Assembly: GCA_027391075.1 (NCBI GenBank)
Contig: DAHYHI010000115.1
Coordinates: 1-64,000, forward strand
Direction: 5' to 3'
Length of the DNA stretch: 64,000 nucleotides
DNA from: JAJZAM01 sp027391075
GTDB lineage: Bacteria; Actinomycetota; Acidimicrobiia; Acidimicrobiales; Palsa-688
Below, one piece after another: positions 52,111 through 61,663 of this stretch. The notes below the pieces were generated by a model that was not told where the DNA came from, searched no databases, and saw only the letters and a program-made list of their open reading frames with translations. Each line of letters begins with the position of its first letter. Position 1 is the first letter of the stretch. The translations under genes were made by a program, and so were the position numbers.

Positions 52111-53394
52111 GTGGAGCAGGCGTTGATGGACCGTATCAAAGGGGAGATCCGCTGGGAGTTCGCTCGGAGCGGCCCGCCGGAGGGTTTCCCGGCCTTCCAC
52201 GACATTCCCATCGGACGGTACGTCGACAAGGACTTTTTCGACTTGGAACGAAAGCGTCTGTGGAGCAAGGTGTGGGTGCTCGCCGGCCGAGCCGAGGGCA
52301 TCCCCGAGGCGGGGGACTACTTCACTTTCGACGACCTCGGCCCGCCGATCGTCGTGGTCAGGGGACGCGACAGCGAGATCCGAGCTTTCTATAACACCTG
52401 CCGCCACAGGGGAGCACCAGTCGTCCGCTCGGCGAAAGGGTCGGCCCGCAATCTGCGCTGCCAGTACCACGGCTGGACCTACGACGTCGACGGTGGCCGT
52501 CTCGTCAGTGTTCCCGACGAACGGGACTTCGTCGGATTGTGCAGGCAGGACCGTTCTCTTGGAATGATCGGATGCGAGGTGTGGCAGGGTTGGGTGTTCG
52601 TGAACCAAGACCCGCTCGCTCCGACTTTGAGGGAGTGGTTCGGTCCCGCCCTGGACGAGATGGAGGAGCTCTGCGGGGAAAGCCTCAGGGCCGTGTCGAC
52701 GCACAGCCAGACGATTGCATGTAACTGGAAGGTGACCGCCGAGGCTTTCCTTGAGGTCTACCACTTCCGCCACATACACGGTCGCGGCGCCGGAGGCTCC
52801 GAAACCCTTCTCGACAGCAGGGGAGCCACGATGGGCCTCCTGCCCAACGGCTGTAGCCGCATGATCACGCCGTATTCCGCTTCCGCTGCTGCAGCGACCG
52901 GGATGAGCGACTGGTCGGACTGGCGTCACATAGTTACGCCCGATTTCGCCGACATCACGCCGGTCAACGACATGTTCCGCTGCACGAGCAGCGCTTACAG
53001 CCTCTTCCCGAACCTGATCACACCTGTGGGCGCCGAAGGGTTTCCGTTCCTGGTCTTCTGGCCCTTAGACATCAAGACGACCCGCCTCGACTGGATCTTC
53101 TACGCCCCCAAAGACTGGGACGGCGACGAGCTGCCGGAGCGTTGGAGGCGGCGCATAGAGAACTTCAACCTGATCATGGAGGAGGACCGCCGAAACATGG
53201 AGCCCATGCAGAGGTCTTTGGAGTCCCCGGGATCGACTGGGATTCCGATCAACTACCAGGAGCGGCGAATCTGGCACCTACACGAGCAGATCGACCGTAC
53301 CATCGGGATCGAGCAGATACCCGGTGAGCTTCGTGTCGCCCAACTTCTTGATCCCTACGTGGAAAGAGCGGCCGCGACGGCGGGTTCCAGATGA
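52111..53394 (+). CDS. Rieske non-heme iron oxygenase, alpha subunit, number 2
   Basis: The 427-residue protein starts at a GTG after GGGGAGGTCAGAA. Rieske ligands are Cys97, His99, Cys117 and His120 (NTCRHRGAP and RCQYHGWTYD); the mononuclear iron site is in NWKVTAEAFLEVYHFRHIH with His218 and His223. Alpha-only layout. It overlaps the KstD-like gene by 4 bases, so hydroxylation and ring desaturation are coupled, reminiscent of steroid ring opening. Confidence 0.92.
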   Translation: MEQALMDRIKGEIRWEFARSGPPEGFPAFHDIPIGRYVDKDFFDLERKRLWSKVWVLAGRAEGIPEAGDYFTFDDLGPPIVVVRGRDSEIRAFYNTCRHRGAPVVRSAKGSARNLRCQYHGWTYDVDGGRLVSVPDERDFVGLCRQDRSLGMIGCEVWQGWVFVNQDPLAPTLREWFGPALDEMEELCGESLRAVSTHSQTIACNWKVTAEAFLEVYHFRHIHGRGAGGSETLLDSRGATMGLLPNGCSRMITPYSASAAAATGMSDWSDWRHIVTPDFADITPVNDMFRCTSSAYSLFPNLITPVGAEGFPFLVFWPLDIKTTRLDWIFYAPKDWDGDELPERWRRRIENFNLIMEEDRRNMEPMQRSLESPGSTGIPINYQERRIWHLHEQIDRTIGIEQIPGELRVAQLLDPYVERAAATAGSR

Positions 53395-55028
53395 CCGACT
53401 CCTACGACGTGATCGTCGCCGGAACAGGCGCCGCAGGCCTCACAGCTGCCATAGCTGCTCACGACGGCGGGGCCAAAGTTGCGTTGTTCGAGAAAGGGGA
53501 GCAGGTCGGAGGGACGTCCGCCTGGTCGGGAGGCCACGTATGGATCCCGAACAATCCGCACATGGCCGCTGACGGTGCCACCGACAGCCGGGATCTTGCC
53601 CTCACCTACCTGATGTCACTTTCGCGTGGGACTATAGAGGAGCGCCTCGCGGAGGCATTCGTGGACGCCGGGCCCCGGATGGTCGAATACCTCGACGCCA
53701 AAGCCGGCACGGACTTCTACTCGGTTAGAGGTTTCCCCGACTACCACCCCGAGCACCCGGGGGGCCTACCCGGCGGCGGACGGACCGTCGAGTGCCCGCT
53801 TTTCGCCTTCGACGAGCTCGGGGAGTGGGCAGCGCGGGTGACGCCGAGCCCGTACTTCGCGACGATGAACATCACGATGAGCGAGACGCCACTCGGCGCG
53901 GCCGTTCCCTCCATGCCCTCGCCCGAGGAGATGCAGCGCAGGAAGATCCGCGACGAGCGCGGTTTGGGACAGGCCCTCGTGGGCCGTCTACTCAAGGCGT
54001 GCCTCGATAGGGGGATCGAACCTGTGACGTCCGCGCGGATGCGGAACCTTGTGATCGACGCGGGCAGGGTCACCGGCGCAGTCGTCGACGTAGGCGGTCA
54101 AAGACGCGAAGTTAAGGCGCGTCGCGGCGTGGTGCTCGCAACGGGAGGCTTCGAGTGGAACGAAGAGTACAAGCGGGCCTTCCTACGCGGTCCGCTCACG
54201 CACCCGGTCTCGATTGAGACCAACACCGGCGACGGCCTATACATGGCCATGAAGGCTGGGGCGATGCTGTCGAACATGAGGGAAGCATGGTGGATACCCG
54301 TCGGCGATCTGCCGCCGGGCGTCAACCGAATGAACCGTTTCCTGCTCTCAGGGGACCGGTCCCGACCCCGCACGATCATGGTCAACCGGCAGGGCCGCCG
54401 ATTCGCGAACGAGGCGGCCAACTACAACGCGTTCGGCGGAGCTTTCCACCAAGAAGACGTCGCCCGTTTCAACTACGCCAACCTGCCCTGCTGGCTGATC
54501 TTCGACCAGTGCTACGTCGAGCGCTACGGGTCCCCAGGGGCCGGGGGCGCCGGTGTCAAGTCCTCCGGGGCCGAGCAGGCGGCTGAGTGGTTGCTGGGCG
54601 CGCCATCTTTGGAGGACCTGGCCGAGAAGCTAGGAGTTCCACCGGCCAACCTGGTGTCCACAGTGCAGCGCTGGAATGACAACGTCGCCGCAGGGCATGA
54701 TCCGGATTTCCTCCGAGGTGAAAGCGCCCATGACCGCTGGTGGGGAGACCCCGAGCACAAGGGAACAGTCGGGGCGACACTCGGGCCGCTCGATTCGCCA
54801 CCCTTCTACGCTCTACCGGTCCGAAGCGGTGGACTTGGCACCAAAGGTGGTCCCCGCGTCGACCCCGACGCACGGGTGATCGACCTAGACGGAGACCCCA
54901 TACCCGGCCTTTACGCGGCCGGCAACGCCTGCGGTTCCCCGCTCGGAATGACTTACGGGGGAGCGGGAGGAACCCTCGGACCTGCGATGGTATTCGGCTG
55001 GCTGGCCGGCAGGCACGCGGCTGGCTGA
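53391..55028 (+). CDS. KstD-like FAD-dependent dehydrogenase (FAD_binding_2 family)
   Basis: The 545-residue flavoprotein has the Rossmann start YDVIVAGTGAAGLTAAIAAH, GGTSAWSGGHVWIPNN, GVVLATGGFEWNEEYK and the closing block GMTYGGAGGTLGPAMVFGWL, where 3-ketosteroid dehydrogenases keep an active Tyr and Gly. Family members desaturate or reduce ketosteroids and related enones. Substrate is unproven. Coupled translation with Rieske number 2 supports joint action on a cyclic ketone. Confidence 0.88.
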   Translation: MTDSYDVIVAGTGAAGLTAAIAAHDGGAKVALFEKGEQVGGTSAWSGGHVWIPNNPHMAADGATDSRDLALTYLMSLSRGTIEERLAEAFVDAGPRMVEYLDAKAGTDFYSVRGFPDYHPEHPGGLPGGGRTVECPLFAFDELGEWAARVTPSPYFATMNITMSETPLGAAVPSMPSPEEMQRRKIRDERGLGQALVGRLLKACLDRGIEPVTSARMRNLVIDAGRVTGAVVDVGGQRREVKARRGVVLATGGFEWNEEYKRAFLRGPLTHPVSIETNTGDGLYMAMKAGAMLSNMREAWWIPVGDLPPGVNRMNRFLLSGDRSRPRTIMVNRQGRRFANEAANYNAFGGAFHQEDVARFNYANLPCWLIFDQCYVERYGSPGAGGAGVKSSGAEQAAEWLLGAPSLEDLAEKLGVPPANLVSTVQRWNDNVAAGHDPDFLRGESAHDRWWGDPEHKGTVGATLGPLDSPPFYALPVRSGGLGTKGGPRVDPDARVIDLDGDPIPGLYAAGNACGSPLGMTYGGAGGTLGPAMVFGWLAGRHAAG

Positions 55029-55099
55029 CCTGGCACCAGCCGGCCAGCCGCCCTGGAAGCCGCCGGTCGGGTAATGTCGCGCGGCATGAGGCAGCGCGC

Positions 55100-55939
55100 A
55101 TGAGCCGGGCGGTCCCGCCGAAACTGTCCCCGCCCGAAGCCCCCGAGATCCGACAGGAACCGGAAGGCTCGCGGAGCCTATGGATCACCCTCGAACGGTC
55201 GAGTGCCGGGTCTACCGACAGGCCCAAGCGTACGACCAAGAGAGCCGAGACCGTGGCCGCGGCGATAGTCGCCGACATCGTGTCACGCAAACTTCGTCCC
55301 GGTGACACGCTTCCACCCGAGTCTGCGATGCTCATCACCTACCAGGTGAGCCGAGCTTCGCTTCGCGAGGCGCTTCGGCTTTTGGAGGTTCAGGAGATCA
55401 TAAGGCTCAAGCCTGGCCCGGGCGGCGGACCCGTTGTCAGTGCTGTCGACCCTCGCAACCTTGCCCGGGTTAGTGCCTTGTACCTTCATCTCGGAGGGGC
55501 CACCTACACCGAGCTGTTCGAGGCCCAATTGGAGTTAGCTCCTCTGTGCGCCGAGTTGGCCGCCCGAAACCCTGACCGTGAGCTTGTCAGCAGCCGCTTG
55601 GCTCCTTACTTGGCGGGTTCGCTGCCGGTGGAAGGCCAGGGCTACTGGGACGCCACCAACGGTTTCCACGGGACAGTCGAACAGCTGGCGGCCAACCGTG
55701 TCATAGAGCTGTTCGCCCGTACTGTAAGCCACCTGTGGCATGAGCACGTCGTGACGAGAATGGACACCACGGGTTTCAGGGAACAGATCCTTGACGAGCA
55801 CCGCAGGATCGCCCGAGCCGTGGTATCCGGCCACGCGACCAGAGCCTCACGGCTCATGCGCGAGCACTTCGCAGGCCTGCAGGAGCGCTACGTCGGCTAC
55901 TGGCCGGCGCGCTTCGACGAGCTGATCGAGTGGGAGTAA
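55100..55939 (+). CDS. FadR-type GntR-family regulator
   Basis: The 279-residue protein has a GntR winged helix (AAIVADIVSRKLRPGDTLPP, VSRASLREALRLLEVQEIIR) and an FCD-type helical C-terminal domain (HHxxE-like EHRRIARAVVSGHATRASRL). Its N-terminal 50 residues are poorly ordered. It follows the KstD-like gene by 71 bases on the same strand and probably controls the importer or esterase genes that face it, through an acyl or carboxylate ligand. Confidence 0.88.
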   Translation: MSRAVPPKLSPPEAPEIRQEPEGSRSLWITLERSSAGSTDRPKRTTKRAETVAAAIVADIVSRKLRPGDTLPPESAMLITYQVSRASLREALRLLEVQEIIRLKPGPGGGPVVSAVDPRNLARVSALYLHLGGATYTELFEAQLELAPLCAELAARNPDRELVSSRLAPYLAGSLPVEGQGYWDATNGFHGTVEQLAANRVIELFARTVSHLWHEHVVTRMDTTGFREQILDEHRRIARAVVSGHATRASRLMREHFAGLQERYVGYWPARFDELIEWE

Positions 55940-55949
55940 GAACTCGCTC

Positions 55950-56864
55950 TCAGGCCAGTTGGCGAGCCAGCCATTCCTCGATGCCGCGGTTGTAGCGCTC
56001 TGCTACCGCAGTGCCGGCCAACACACCGACACCGTGGGGAGCGCCCGGGTAAACGTGGAGTTCTGTAGGAACGCCGGCTTGGTTCAGCCGGTTGGCGTAG
56101 TCGACGTCCTCGTCGCGAAAACCGTCCACTGCGCCCACGCACACGTAAGCAGGAGGGAGCCCCCCGAGGTCTGTCGCTCGTGCCGGCGCGGCGTAGGCTG
56201 GCACGTCGGAGGTTCCGTAAAGATCGCCTAGATAGGACTTCCAGCCGAACTCGTTGGACTCCTTGGTCCAAATGGCGAGACCGTCGAGCCGGCTCGACGG
56301 GGTGACTTGGCGGTCGTCGAGCATCGGGCACTCCAAGAGTTGGAAGCGCACCGGAACCTCTCCCCTGTCCCGGGCTAGAAGAGCTAGCGCTGCTGCGAGG
56401 CCGCCTCCTGCGCTTACCCCCGCAATACCTATCCGGTCGGGATCGACCCCGAGCATCTGATGGTTTTGGTGGACCCAGCTAAGTCCGGCATAGCAGTCGC
56501 CGAGCGGGCCGGGATAGGGGGTTTCGGGGGCAAGGCGGTACTCGACGGACACCCCGACAATCCCGTAACGCTGGCACCATGCGTCGAAGCGGGCGTCGTC
56601 CATTGCGTAGCTTCCTAGGACATAACCGCCGCCGTGTATCGAGTAGACGCACGCAAGTGCCCCGTCGACACCGACGGGGCGGTGCACACGCACCACGACC
56701 TCTGGGTCGCTGGACACGACGTGGTCCCGACGCTCTACCTGCTCGGAGAGCTCGAGCGGCCCCGTCAGATCCGCGGCCCTGATAGCAGCCAAGTTGTCAG
56801 CCCCGACAGTCCCGATAGGGAATGCCTCGACCACGACAGCTACGTCTGCATCTAACTTTAGCAT
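55950..56864 (-). CDS. Alpha/beta hydrolase, HSL/esterase family IV
   Basis: The 304-residue protein has the HGGG oxyanion motif (77-80, SIHGGGYVLGS) and the nucleophile Ser151 in GIAGVSAGGGLAAAL, with the late Asp and His in ...FRDEDVDYANRL and YPGAPHGVG. I start at ATG 56864; a longer frame to 57014 overlaps the permease. It belongs to hormone-sensitive-lipase-type esterases, which cleave esters and lactones. It is the last gene of importer operon 2 and so probably processes the imported compound. Confidence 0.88.
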   Translation of the reverse strand: MLKLDADVAVVVEAFPIGTVGADNLAAIRAADLTGPLELSEQVERRDHVVSSDPEVVVRVHRPVGVDGALACVYSIHGGGYVLGSYAMDDARFDAWCQRYGIVGVSVEYRLAPETPYPGPLGDCYAGLSWVHQNHQMLGVDPDRIGIAGVSAGGGLAAALALLARDRGEVPVRFQLLECPMLDDRQVTPSSRLDGLAIWTKESNEFGWKSYLGDLYGTSDVPAYAAPARATDLGGLPPAYVCVGAVDGFRDEDVDYANRLNQAGVPTELHVYPGAPHGVGVLAGTAVAERYNRGIEEWLARQLA

Positions 56865-56880
56865 CGATCGACTCCTTGCC

Positions 56881-57924
56881 TCAGCCCGCCGGCGAGCCGG
56901 CCACTTCGGCTGCCTCGTCCTTGGGTTCTCGTTGCGCGACGCTGTGCGGCGCTCCAACGCGCCGGGTAGCCGCAGCGCGGCGCTGACGCCAAACTGCAAA
57001 GCCGACTGCGACAATCAGTGCCACACCGTTGAACATGTCGTTGAGCCACTGCACTCCGGTTACGAGCTCCAGGCCGGTGACTCCAGTTGCAAGTACGTAG
57101 ACGGCGAGCATGGTTCCCCACACGTTGAGACGCCCGGGCTTGAGCTGGGTCGAACCGAGGAAGACCGCAGCAAACGCTGGGAGCAAGAGGGTACTTCCGA
57201 ACGTGAGGGAAGGACCTGACAGCGAGCTGTAGAGAACCCCGGCGATTCCTGACACCGTAGCCGAGATGATCAGGGTCACCCAGGTCCAGTAGTCGACTTT
57301 CACGCCAGCCAGGCGCGCCGCTTCTTGGTTACCTCCGGTTGCATGGATGTAACGACCGGCTGGAGTGTGCTCAAGGAGCCACCAGAAGAACAGCGCTAGC
57401 ACCACAAGGTACAGCACGACTATCTGGAAGCCGCCGACGGTCCTCTGGGTGAGGCTGTTCCACGCTGCGGTCGTCGGCGGGTTCGGCTGACTGTTCCCCG
57501 AGACGATGATCTGTACAGCAGCGACGACCGTCGCCATACCGAGAGTAGCTATGAACGAGTTGATCCGCAGCTTGACAACGACGAACCCGTTGACAACTCC
57601 CACCAGGAAGGTCGCCACGACGGCGACAATCATCGCAGGCCACATGTTCCAGTGGTGCGTAGTCTGCAGCCACGCGACGATGATCGCCGAAAGGTTGATC
57701 GTCGCGCCGACCGACAGGTCGAAAGCTCCCGCTGCCAGAGGGACCAAGACGGCTATCGCCAGCATTGCGCTTATAGCCTGGGACGAAGCCACCGAGTGCA
57801 GGGTCGCCTGGGTCAGGAATAGGTGCGGCTTCCACACTCCGAAGACGACGATCGCAAGTGCCCACAGGTAAAAGCCGCTGTAGCGGTCCAATCCCAAGCT
57901 AAAGGTCATGCGTGACCGGTTCAT
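56881..57924 (-). CDS. ABC importer 2 permease (RbsC-like)
   Basis: The 347-residue membrane protein has SGFYLWALAIVVFGVWKPHL, GAFDLSVGATINLSAIIVAW, GNQEAARLAGVKVDYWTWVT and PAFAAVFLGSTQLKPGRLNV, closely parallel to importer 1 permease. The C-terminal tail is basic. It overlaps the ATPase gene by 4 bases. Confidence 0.9.
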   Translation of the reverse strand: MNRSRMTFSLGLDRYSGFYLWALAIVVFGVWKPHLFLTQATLHSVASSQAISAMLAIAVLVPLAAGAFDLSVGATINLSAIIVAWLQTTHHWNMWPAMIVAVVATFLVGVVNGFVVVKLRINSFIATLGMATVVAAVQIIVSGNSQPNPPTTAAWNSLTQRTVGGFQIVVLYLVVLALFFWWLLEHTPAGRYIHATGGNQEAARLAGVKVDYWTWVTLIISATVSGIAGVLYSSLSGPSLTFGSTLLLPAFAAVFLGSTQLKPGRLNVWGTMLAVYVLATGVTGLELVTGVQWLNDMFNGVALIVAVGFAVWRQRRAAATRRVGAPHSVAQREPKDEAAEVAGSPAG

Positions 57925-59486
57925 AGTCGGACTGCCTCCTCGCCGGCCCCCAGGGACTCATGTGAGATTGCTGCTACGTTTACGTCGTCGCCCTGCAGGC
58001 GAGCGACGACCCTTCCGTCGCGGACGACGATCACCTCGTGACATAAAGCCGCGAGTTCGTCGACATCCGACGAGCTTATGACGACCGCTGCTCCGCCCGC
58101 GGCAGCCGCCAGGATCTGGCGGTGCAGGCCTGCTTTGGCGCCGACGTCGACCCCTTGGGTCGGTTCGTCTAGGAGGAACACTTTGGGGTTACGCCTGATC
58201 CACTTGGCGAACACTACCTTCTGCTGGTTTCCGCCGCTGAAGTGCATCAAGGGGAGCTCGAACGCTCCTGGGGGGCGGACGTCGAGGCGCTCGAACCAGG
58301 ACTTCGTTTCTACTGTCTCGGTCTTCTTTCGAAGCAACCCTCTAGCCCAGAACGGCTGTAAGTCCGAGATGGTGAGGTTCTCTCGGGCTGATAGCTCCAT
58401 GAACGCGCCCTGCGCCTTGCGCTCGGCTGGGAGGTAGCCTACGCCGGCGTCCATGGCCGAACGCGGCTGGAAGGGCTTTACCTCTCTGCCGGCAACGGTC
58501 ACCTGACCTCCGTCACGCTCGACCGCACCGAAGAGAGCACCGAGCACCACGTCGCGGCCCGAGCCGGTGATGCCGGCAAAGCCGACGACTTTTCCTGCTT
58601 CCACCTCGAAGGAAACACCGTCCAACGGTCCCGCTTTGAGGTCCTCCACCCGCAGGATCACAGCACCGGTCTTGCCCTGCATAGTCGAAGAAACCCGGCG
58701 CACCTCGTCAAGCTCACCTCCGACCAGCAGCGTCACGATCGTACGTCGATCCAAGCTGGTCACCGGCTGCGTCGCCACCTTGACGCCGTCTCGCAATACC
58801 GTGACGTTATGGGCCAGCTCGAAGACTTCGTCGAGGCGGTGAGTGACGTACAAGACCCCGATGTCGCGAGCTGCGACCCTGCGGACGATGTCGAGGAGGT
58901 GCTCGACTTCGCTTTCGGGCAGCGTAGCTGTCGGCTCGTCTAGCACGAGGAGCTTCACGTCCCCGCCGTCGCGGCCTAGCTGGCGCAGGGCACGGGCCAC
59001 GGCGACCCCGGTCTTCTGCGACGGGGACAACAGCTCTACTGGAGTCGACGGACTTATCTCCAAACCAACCCTCGCCAAGTCCACCTCCGCAAGGCGGCGG
59101 GCTTCACGTCCTTGGACCGTTCCCAGCCTGGTCGGGTAGCCGCTGTTGAGTGAAAGGTTGTCGAGCACCGAAAGCGCCGCCACGAGACCCAGGTCCTGGT
59201 GCACGAAACGGCACCCTAGATGGAAGGACGACTCTACCGAGCCGAACTCCAAGGGCCGGGAGTCGATCAGAACCGTGCCACCAGGATCGGGGTGATGGTA
59301 ACCGGACAGGATCTTGATGAAGGTCGACTTACCCGAGCCGTTCTCGCCGAGAAGAGCGTGTATCTCTCCGGCCTCGATCTCCAAGTCGAAGTGGTCGAGC
59401 GCCGGGGTCACGGCGAAAGTCTTTGAAAGGCCTTGCGCCGACAGCGCGCAGCGGGCCGAAGACCCGCTGCGCGCTGTGTCGGTCAT
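57921..59486 (-). CDS. ABC importer 2 ATPase (two NBDs, RbsA-like)
   Basis: The 521-residue protein has first-NBD Walker A GENGSGKST and KLLVLDEPTATLPESE, and a second NBD with degenerate Walker A ITGSGRDVV, SGGNQQK and VFLLDEPTQGVDVG. I use ATG 59486, which overlaps the receptor stop as ATGA; a start at 59498 is less likely. It couples ATP use to import by the permease of the same operon. Confidence 0.92.
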   Translation of the reverse strand: MTDTARSGSSARCALSAQGLSKTFAVTPALDHFDLEIEAGEIHALLGENGSGKSTFIKILSGYHHPDPGGTVLIDSRPLEFGSVESSFHLGCRFVHQDLGLVAALSVLDNLSLNSGYPTRLGTVQGREARRLAEVDLARVGLEISPSTPVELLSPSQKTGVAVARALRQLGRDGGDVKLLVLDEPTATLPESEVEHLLDIVRRVAARDIGVLYVTHRLDEVFELAHNVTVLRDGVKVATQPVTSLDRRTIVTLLVGGELDEVRRVSSTMQGKTGAVILRVEDLKAGPLDGVSFEVEAGKVVGFAGITGSGRDVVLGALFGAVERDGGQVTVAGREVKPFQPRSAMDAGVGYLPAERKAQGAFMELSARENLTISDLQPFWARGLLRKKTETVETKSWFERLDVRPPGAFELPLMHFSGGNQQKVVFAKWIRRNPKVFLLDEPTQGVDVGAKAGLHRQILAAAAGGAAVVISSSDVDELAALCHEVIVVRDGRVVARLQGDDVNVAAISHESLGAGEEAVRL

Positions 59487-60718
59487 CCCACGTGCCACAG
59501 TGACATAAACTGGCTTGCGTAGTCCGCCGGGAAGTTGAAGGAGTTCGCAGCCGGGATGTTGTTAGCCTTCATCGACTTCTCAGTCAAGAGCATACCCGGC
59601 AGGCTTCCGGTGGACGTCCCGTCATTGGTCGAGGTGACAGGCATGCCTTCTAGATGACGCAGCGCAGCATCGACCATGACCCATCCGGAGTCTATCGTCG
59701 CCAGCGCCGTGAACGCCTTGAAGTCACCTCCCGAGAGGATGTTCGTCTCGTTCGACACGTCAGCGCCGATGCCCGTGATCTGCACTTTGCCCGTGAGACC
59801 CGCTGCCGCTAGCGCAGAGGGCAAGCCGTCGATGAAGGCCCCGTCGACGACCGTCACGTACTTGATCGAAGGGTTCTTCTGCAATGCGGTGACTATCAGG
59901 GAGTCAATCTGTCCTGCGTCCACCTGGGGGATCGTCGCATTGACGTCTGTGATTTTGCACGCCGAGCAGTCAGCTCCGAGGGCGGAAGCGAACGCCGTCG
60001 TGTAGGTAGCGAGAAGCGGGAACGACGGAACCCCCACTGAGAGAACCTGGGCGTTTGCGTTAGATTTCTCGGTGATCCAGGCTGCTATCTGCTTGGCAGA
60101 TTCCACCGTGCCGTTGTAGGCCCCGATGTCGTAGGGAACGACGGGGGAGGGCGTAGTGAGCTGTCCCATGAACGCTGGGATCATGATCACGCCAGCCTTT
60201 TGGTAGGCGGGGATCTCGCTCTGCCAGGTCACCTCCGGCAGGCCGGAGAAAGCTACGGCGACAGGGTTGTACTGCAATGCCTGCTGTAGTCCCGAGACCA
60301 AAGTAGCCGGGTTGGCGGACTGGAACGGGATCGTCTTTAGGTTCCAACCGATAGCGGCTGTGGCAGCCTTTATCCCGCTTGCGATGTCAGTACACTGCGA
60401 GACTTCGCACTGCAAGAAGACGAATGTCTTGCCCTTGGGCGGCGCAGAGCTGAGCGGTGTCGTCTGGGGTATGTGCGTCGGCGGCTGTTCTGCTTGGGCG
60501 ACGATCTGCTCGGCGGCGGTCACCGCAGAAGAGGCGCCGCCACTCGACGCCGTAGTCCCAGAAGACCCTGACGCTGTGGTGGCGGAGCTCGACGCTGTGG
60601 TCGCCGAGCTCGTCGACGTCTTCGACGAGCTGCAGGCTGACAGCGCCCCTCCGATCGTGATCACGGCGACGCCCGCCGTCAAGCTGCGTGTCAGCTTCGA
60701 TCGATATTGACCAAACAT
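59483..60718 (-). CDS. ABC importer 2 substrate-binding lipoprotein (paralog of importer 1 receptor)
   Basis: The 411-residue protein has a signal peptide with lipobox LSAC (Cys29) and a long Ser/Thr/Ala linker to about residue 65. The mature part is a Peripla_BP_4 fold with TFVFLQCEVSQC. Cys104/Cys109 and Cys251/Cys254 match the pairs in the 42742 receptor, and it ends LWHVG. The ligand pocket differs in sequence, so it may bind a related but distinct compound. A 7-bp hairpin lies just before its ribosome site. Confidence 0.9.
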   Translation of the reverse strand: MFGQYRSKLTRSLTAGVAVITIGGALSACSSSKTSTSSATTASSSATTASGSSGTTASSGGASSAVTAAEQIVAQAEQPPTHIPQTTPLSSAPPKGKTFVFLQCEVSQCTDIASGIKAATAAIGWNLKTIPFQSANPATLVSGLQQALQYNPVAVAFSGLPEVTWQSEIPAYQKAGVIMIPAFMGQLTTPSPVVPYDIGAYNGTVESAKQIAAWITEKSNANAQVLSVGVPSFPLLATYTTAFASALGADCSACKITDVNATIPQVDAGQIDSLIVTALQKNPSIKYVTVVDGAFIDGLPSALAAAGLTGKVQITGIGADVSNETNILSGGDFKAFTALATIDSGWVMVDAALRHLEGMPVTSTNDGTSTGSLPGMLLTEKSMKANNIPAANSFNFPADYASQFMSLWHVG

Positions 60719-60737
60719 TAGCTTCCTCCCTTTTTTG

Positions 60738-60766
60738 GTTCGGCTCTGCCGAACGACAATTAAATA
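60738..60766 (-). promoter_or_regulatory. 5' leader hairpin and promoter of importer 2
   Basis: GTTCGGC (60738-60744) and GCCGAAC (60748-60754) form a perfect stem, TCT loop, directly ahead of GGGAGG and the receptor ATG. A promoter TTGATC (60788-60783) and TATTTA (60766-60761) with 16-base spacing reads into it. The hairpin is in the transcript and could tune translation or stability. Confidence 0.4.
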
Positions 60767-60861
60767 ACCTACTACCCAGTTAGATCAATGACACTATTGC
60801 ACGTCTTATCATTGGAAGACCAATTACCTAAAGGGCCACTAGTTCTCCCGTGGTCGAAAGA

Positions 60862-61644
60862 TCAGTATGGCATCGTCCCGCCGTCGATCGGGAAGAGACA
60901 GCCGGTCATGTTCCTACCGGCATCAGAAGCCAGTAGAACCGCCACGGCTGCTACCTCTTCGACACGGTTGGGCCGTTTGATCGACGACTCCTGGCAGAAC
61001 AGGCCGATCATCGCGTCGTAGCTCTCCAATCCCATCGCCTGTGCGGATGCCGGACCGGTCTCGCGGACGATGTCTGTCTCGATGATCCCTGGCAGCAGAG
61101 CGTTGACGGTGATACCGAGCGTTCCAACTTCTTTGGCCGCTGTCTTCACCAGGCCGTTGACTGCGTGCTTTCCTGTCACGTACCCGGCCAGCCCGGGCTT
61201 GCCGAGCTTGCCTTCCACCGAGGACGTGACGATGATCCGGCCGGCCTGGCGTGGGATCATGTGCTGCAGAGACTTCCTCATCCCCCAAAAGACGTGGTTT
61301 ATGTTCCAGTCCATCTCGAGCTTCCATTCCTCGTCGGACATCGAGGCCACAGGGGCTGTAGCTTCGACACCTCCCGAGTTGAGGCAGCAGATGTCGAGGT
61401 GTCCGAAATGTTGGACCGCGAAGTCGATCAGGCCTTCGACGTCCTCCTGCTTGCGCGCATCGCCGGCGAAGAAGGCCGCGCGGTCCCCTGCGCCCATCTC
61501 ATCGAGGCAACGCTGCCCTTTGGCTTGGTCGCGACCGTTCACTACGACGCTTGCGCCCTCCGCCAGGAACGCGTCGGCGATGGCCCTACCGATGCTTCTG
61601 GTCCCTCCGGTCACGCAGGCGACTTTCCCGTCGAGTTTACCCAT
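60862..61644 (-). CDS. SDR-family oxidoreductase, tandem copy A
   Basis: The 260-residue SDR has TGGTRSIGRAIADAFLAEGA, LNSGGVEATAPV, the Ser block VTSSVEGKLGKPGLAGYVTG with Tyr and Lys in YVTGK, and ends FPIDGGTMPY. It is clearly a duplicate of the next gene on the right, sharing VEGK(L/M)GKPG and KHAV. It may oxidise a hydroxyl on the pathway intermediate. Gap to copy B is 19 bases. Confidence 0.9.
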   Translation of the reverse strand: MGKLDGKVACVTGGTRSIGRAIADAFLAEGASVVVNGRDQAKGQRCLDEMGAGDRAAFFAGDARKQEDVEGLIDFAVQHFGHLDICCLNSGGVEATAPVASMSDEEWKLEMDWNINHVFWGMRKSLQHMIPRQAGRIIVTSSVEGKLGKPGLAGYVTGKHAVNGLVKTAAKEVGTLGITVNALLPGIIETDIVRETGPASAQAMGLESYDAMIGLFCQESSIKRPNRVEEVAAVAVLLASDAGRNMTGCLFPIDGGTMPY

Positions 61645-61663
61645 CCGTCGTTCCTTTCGATCT

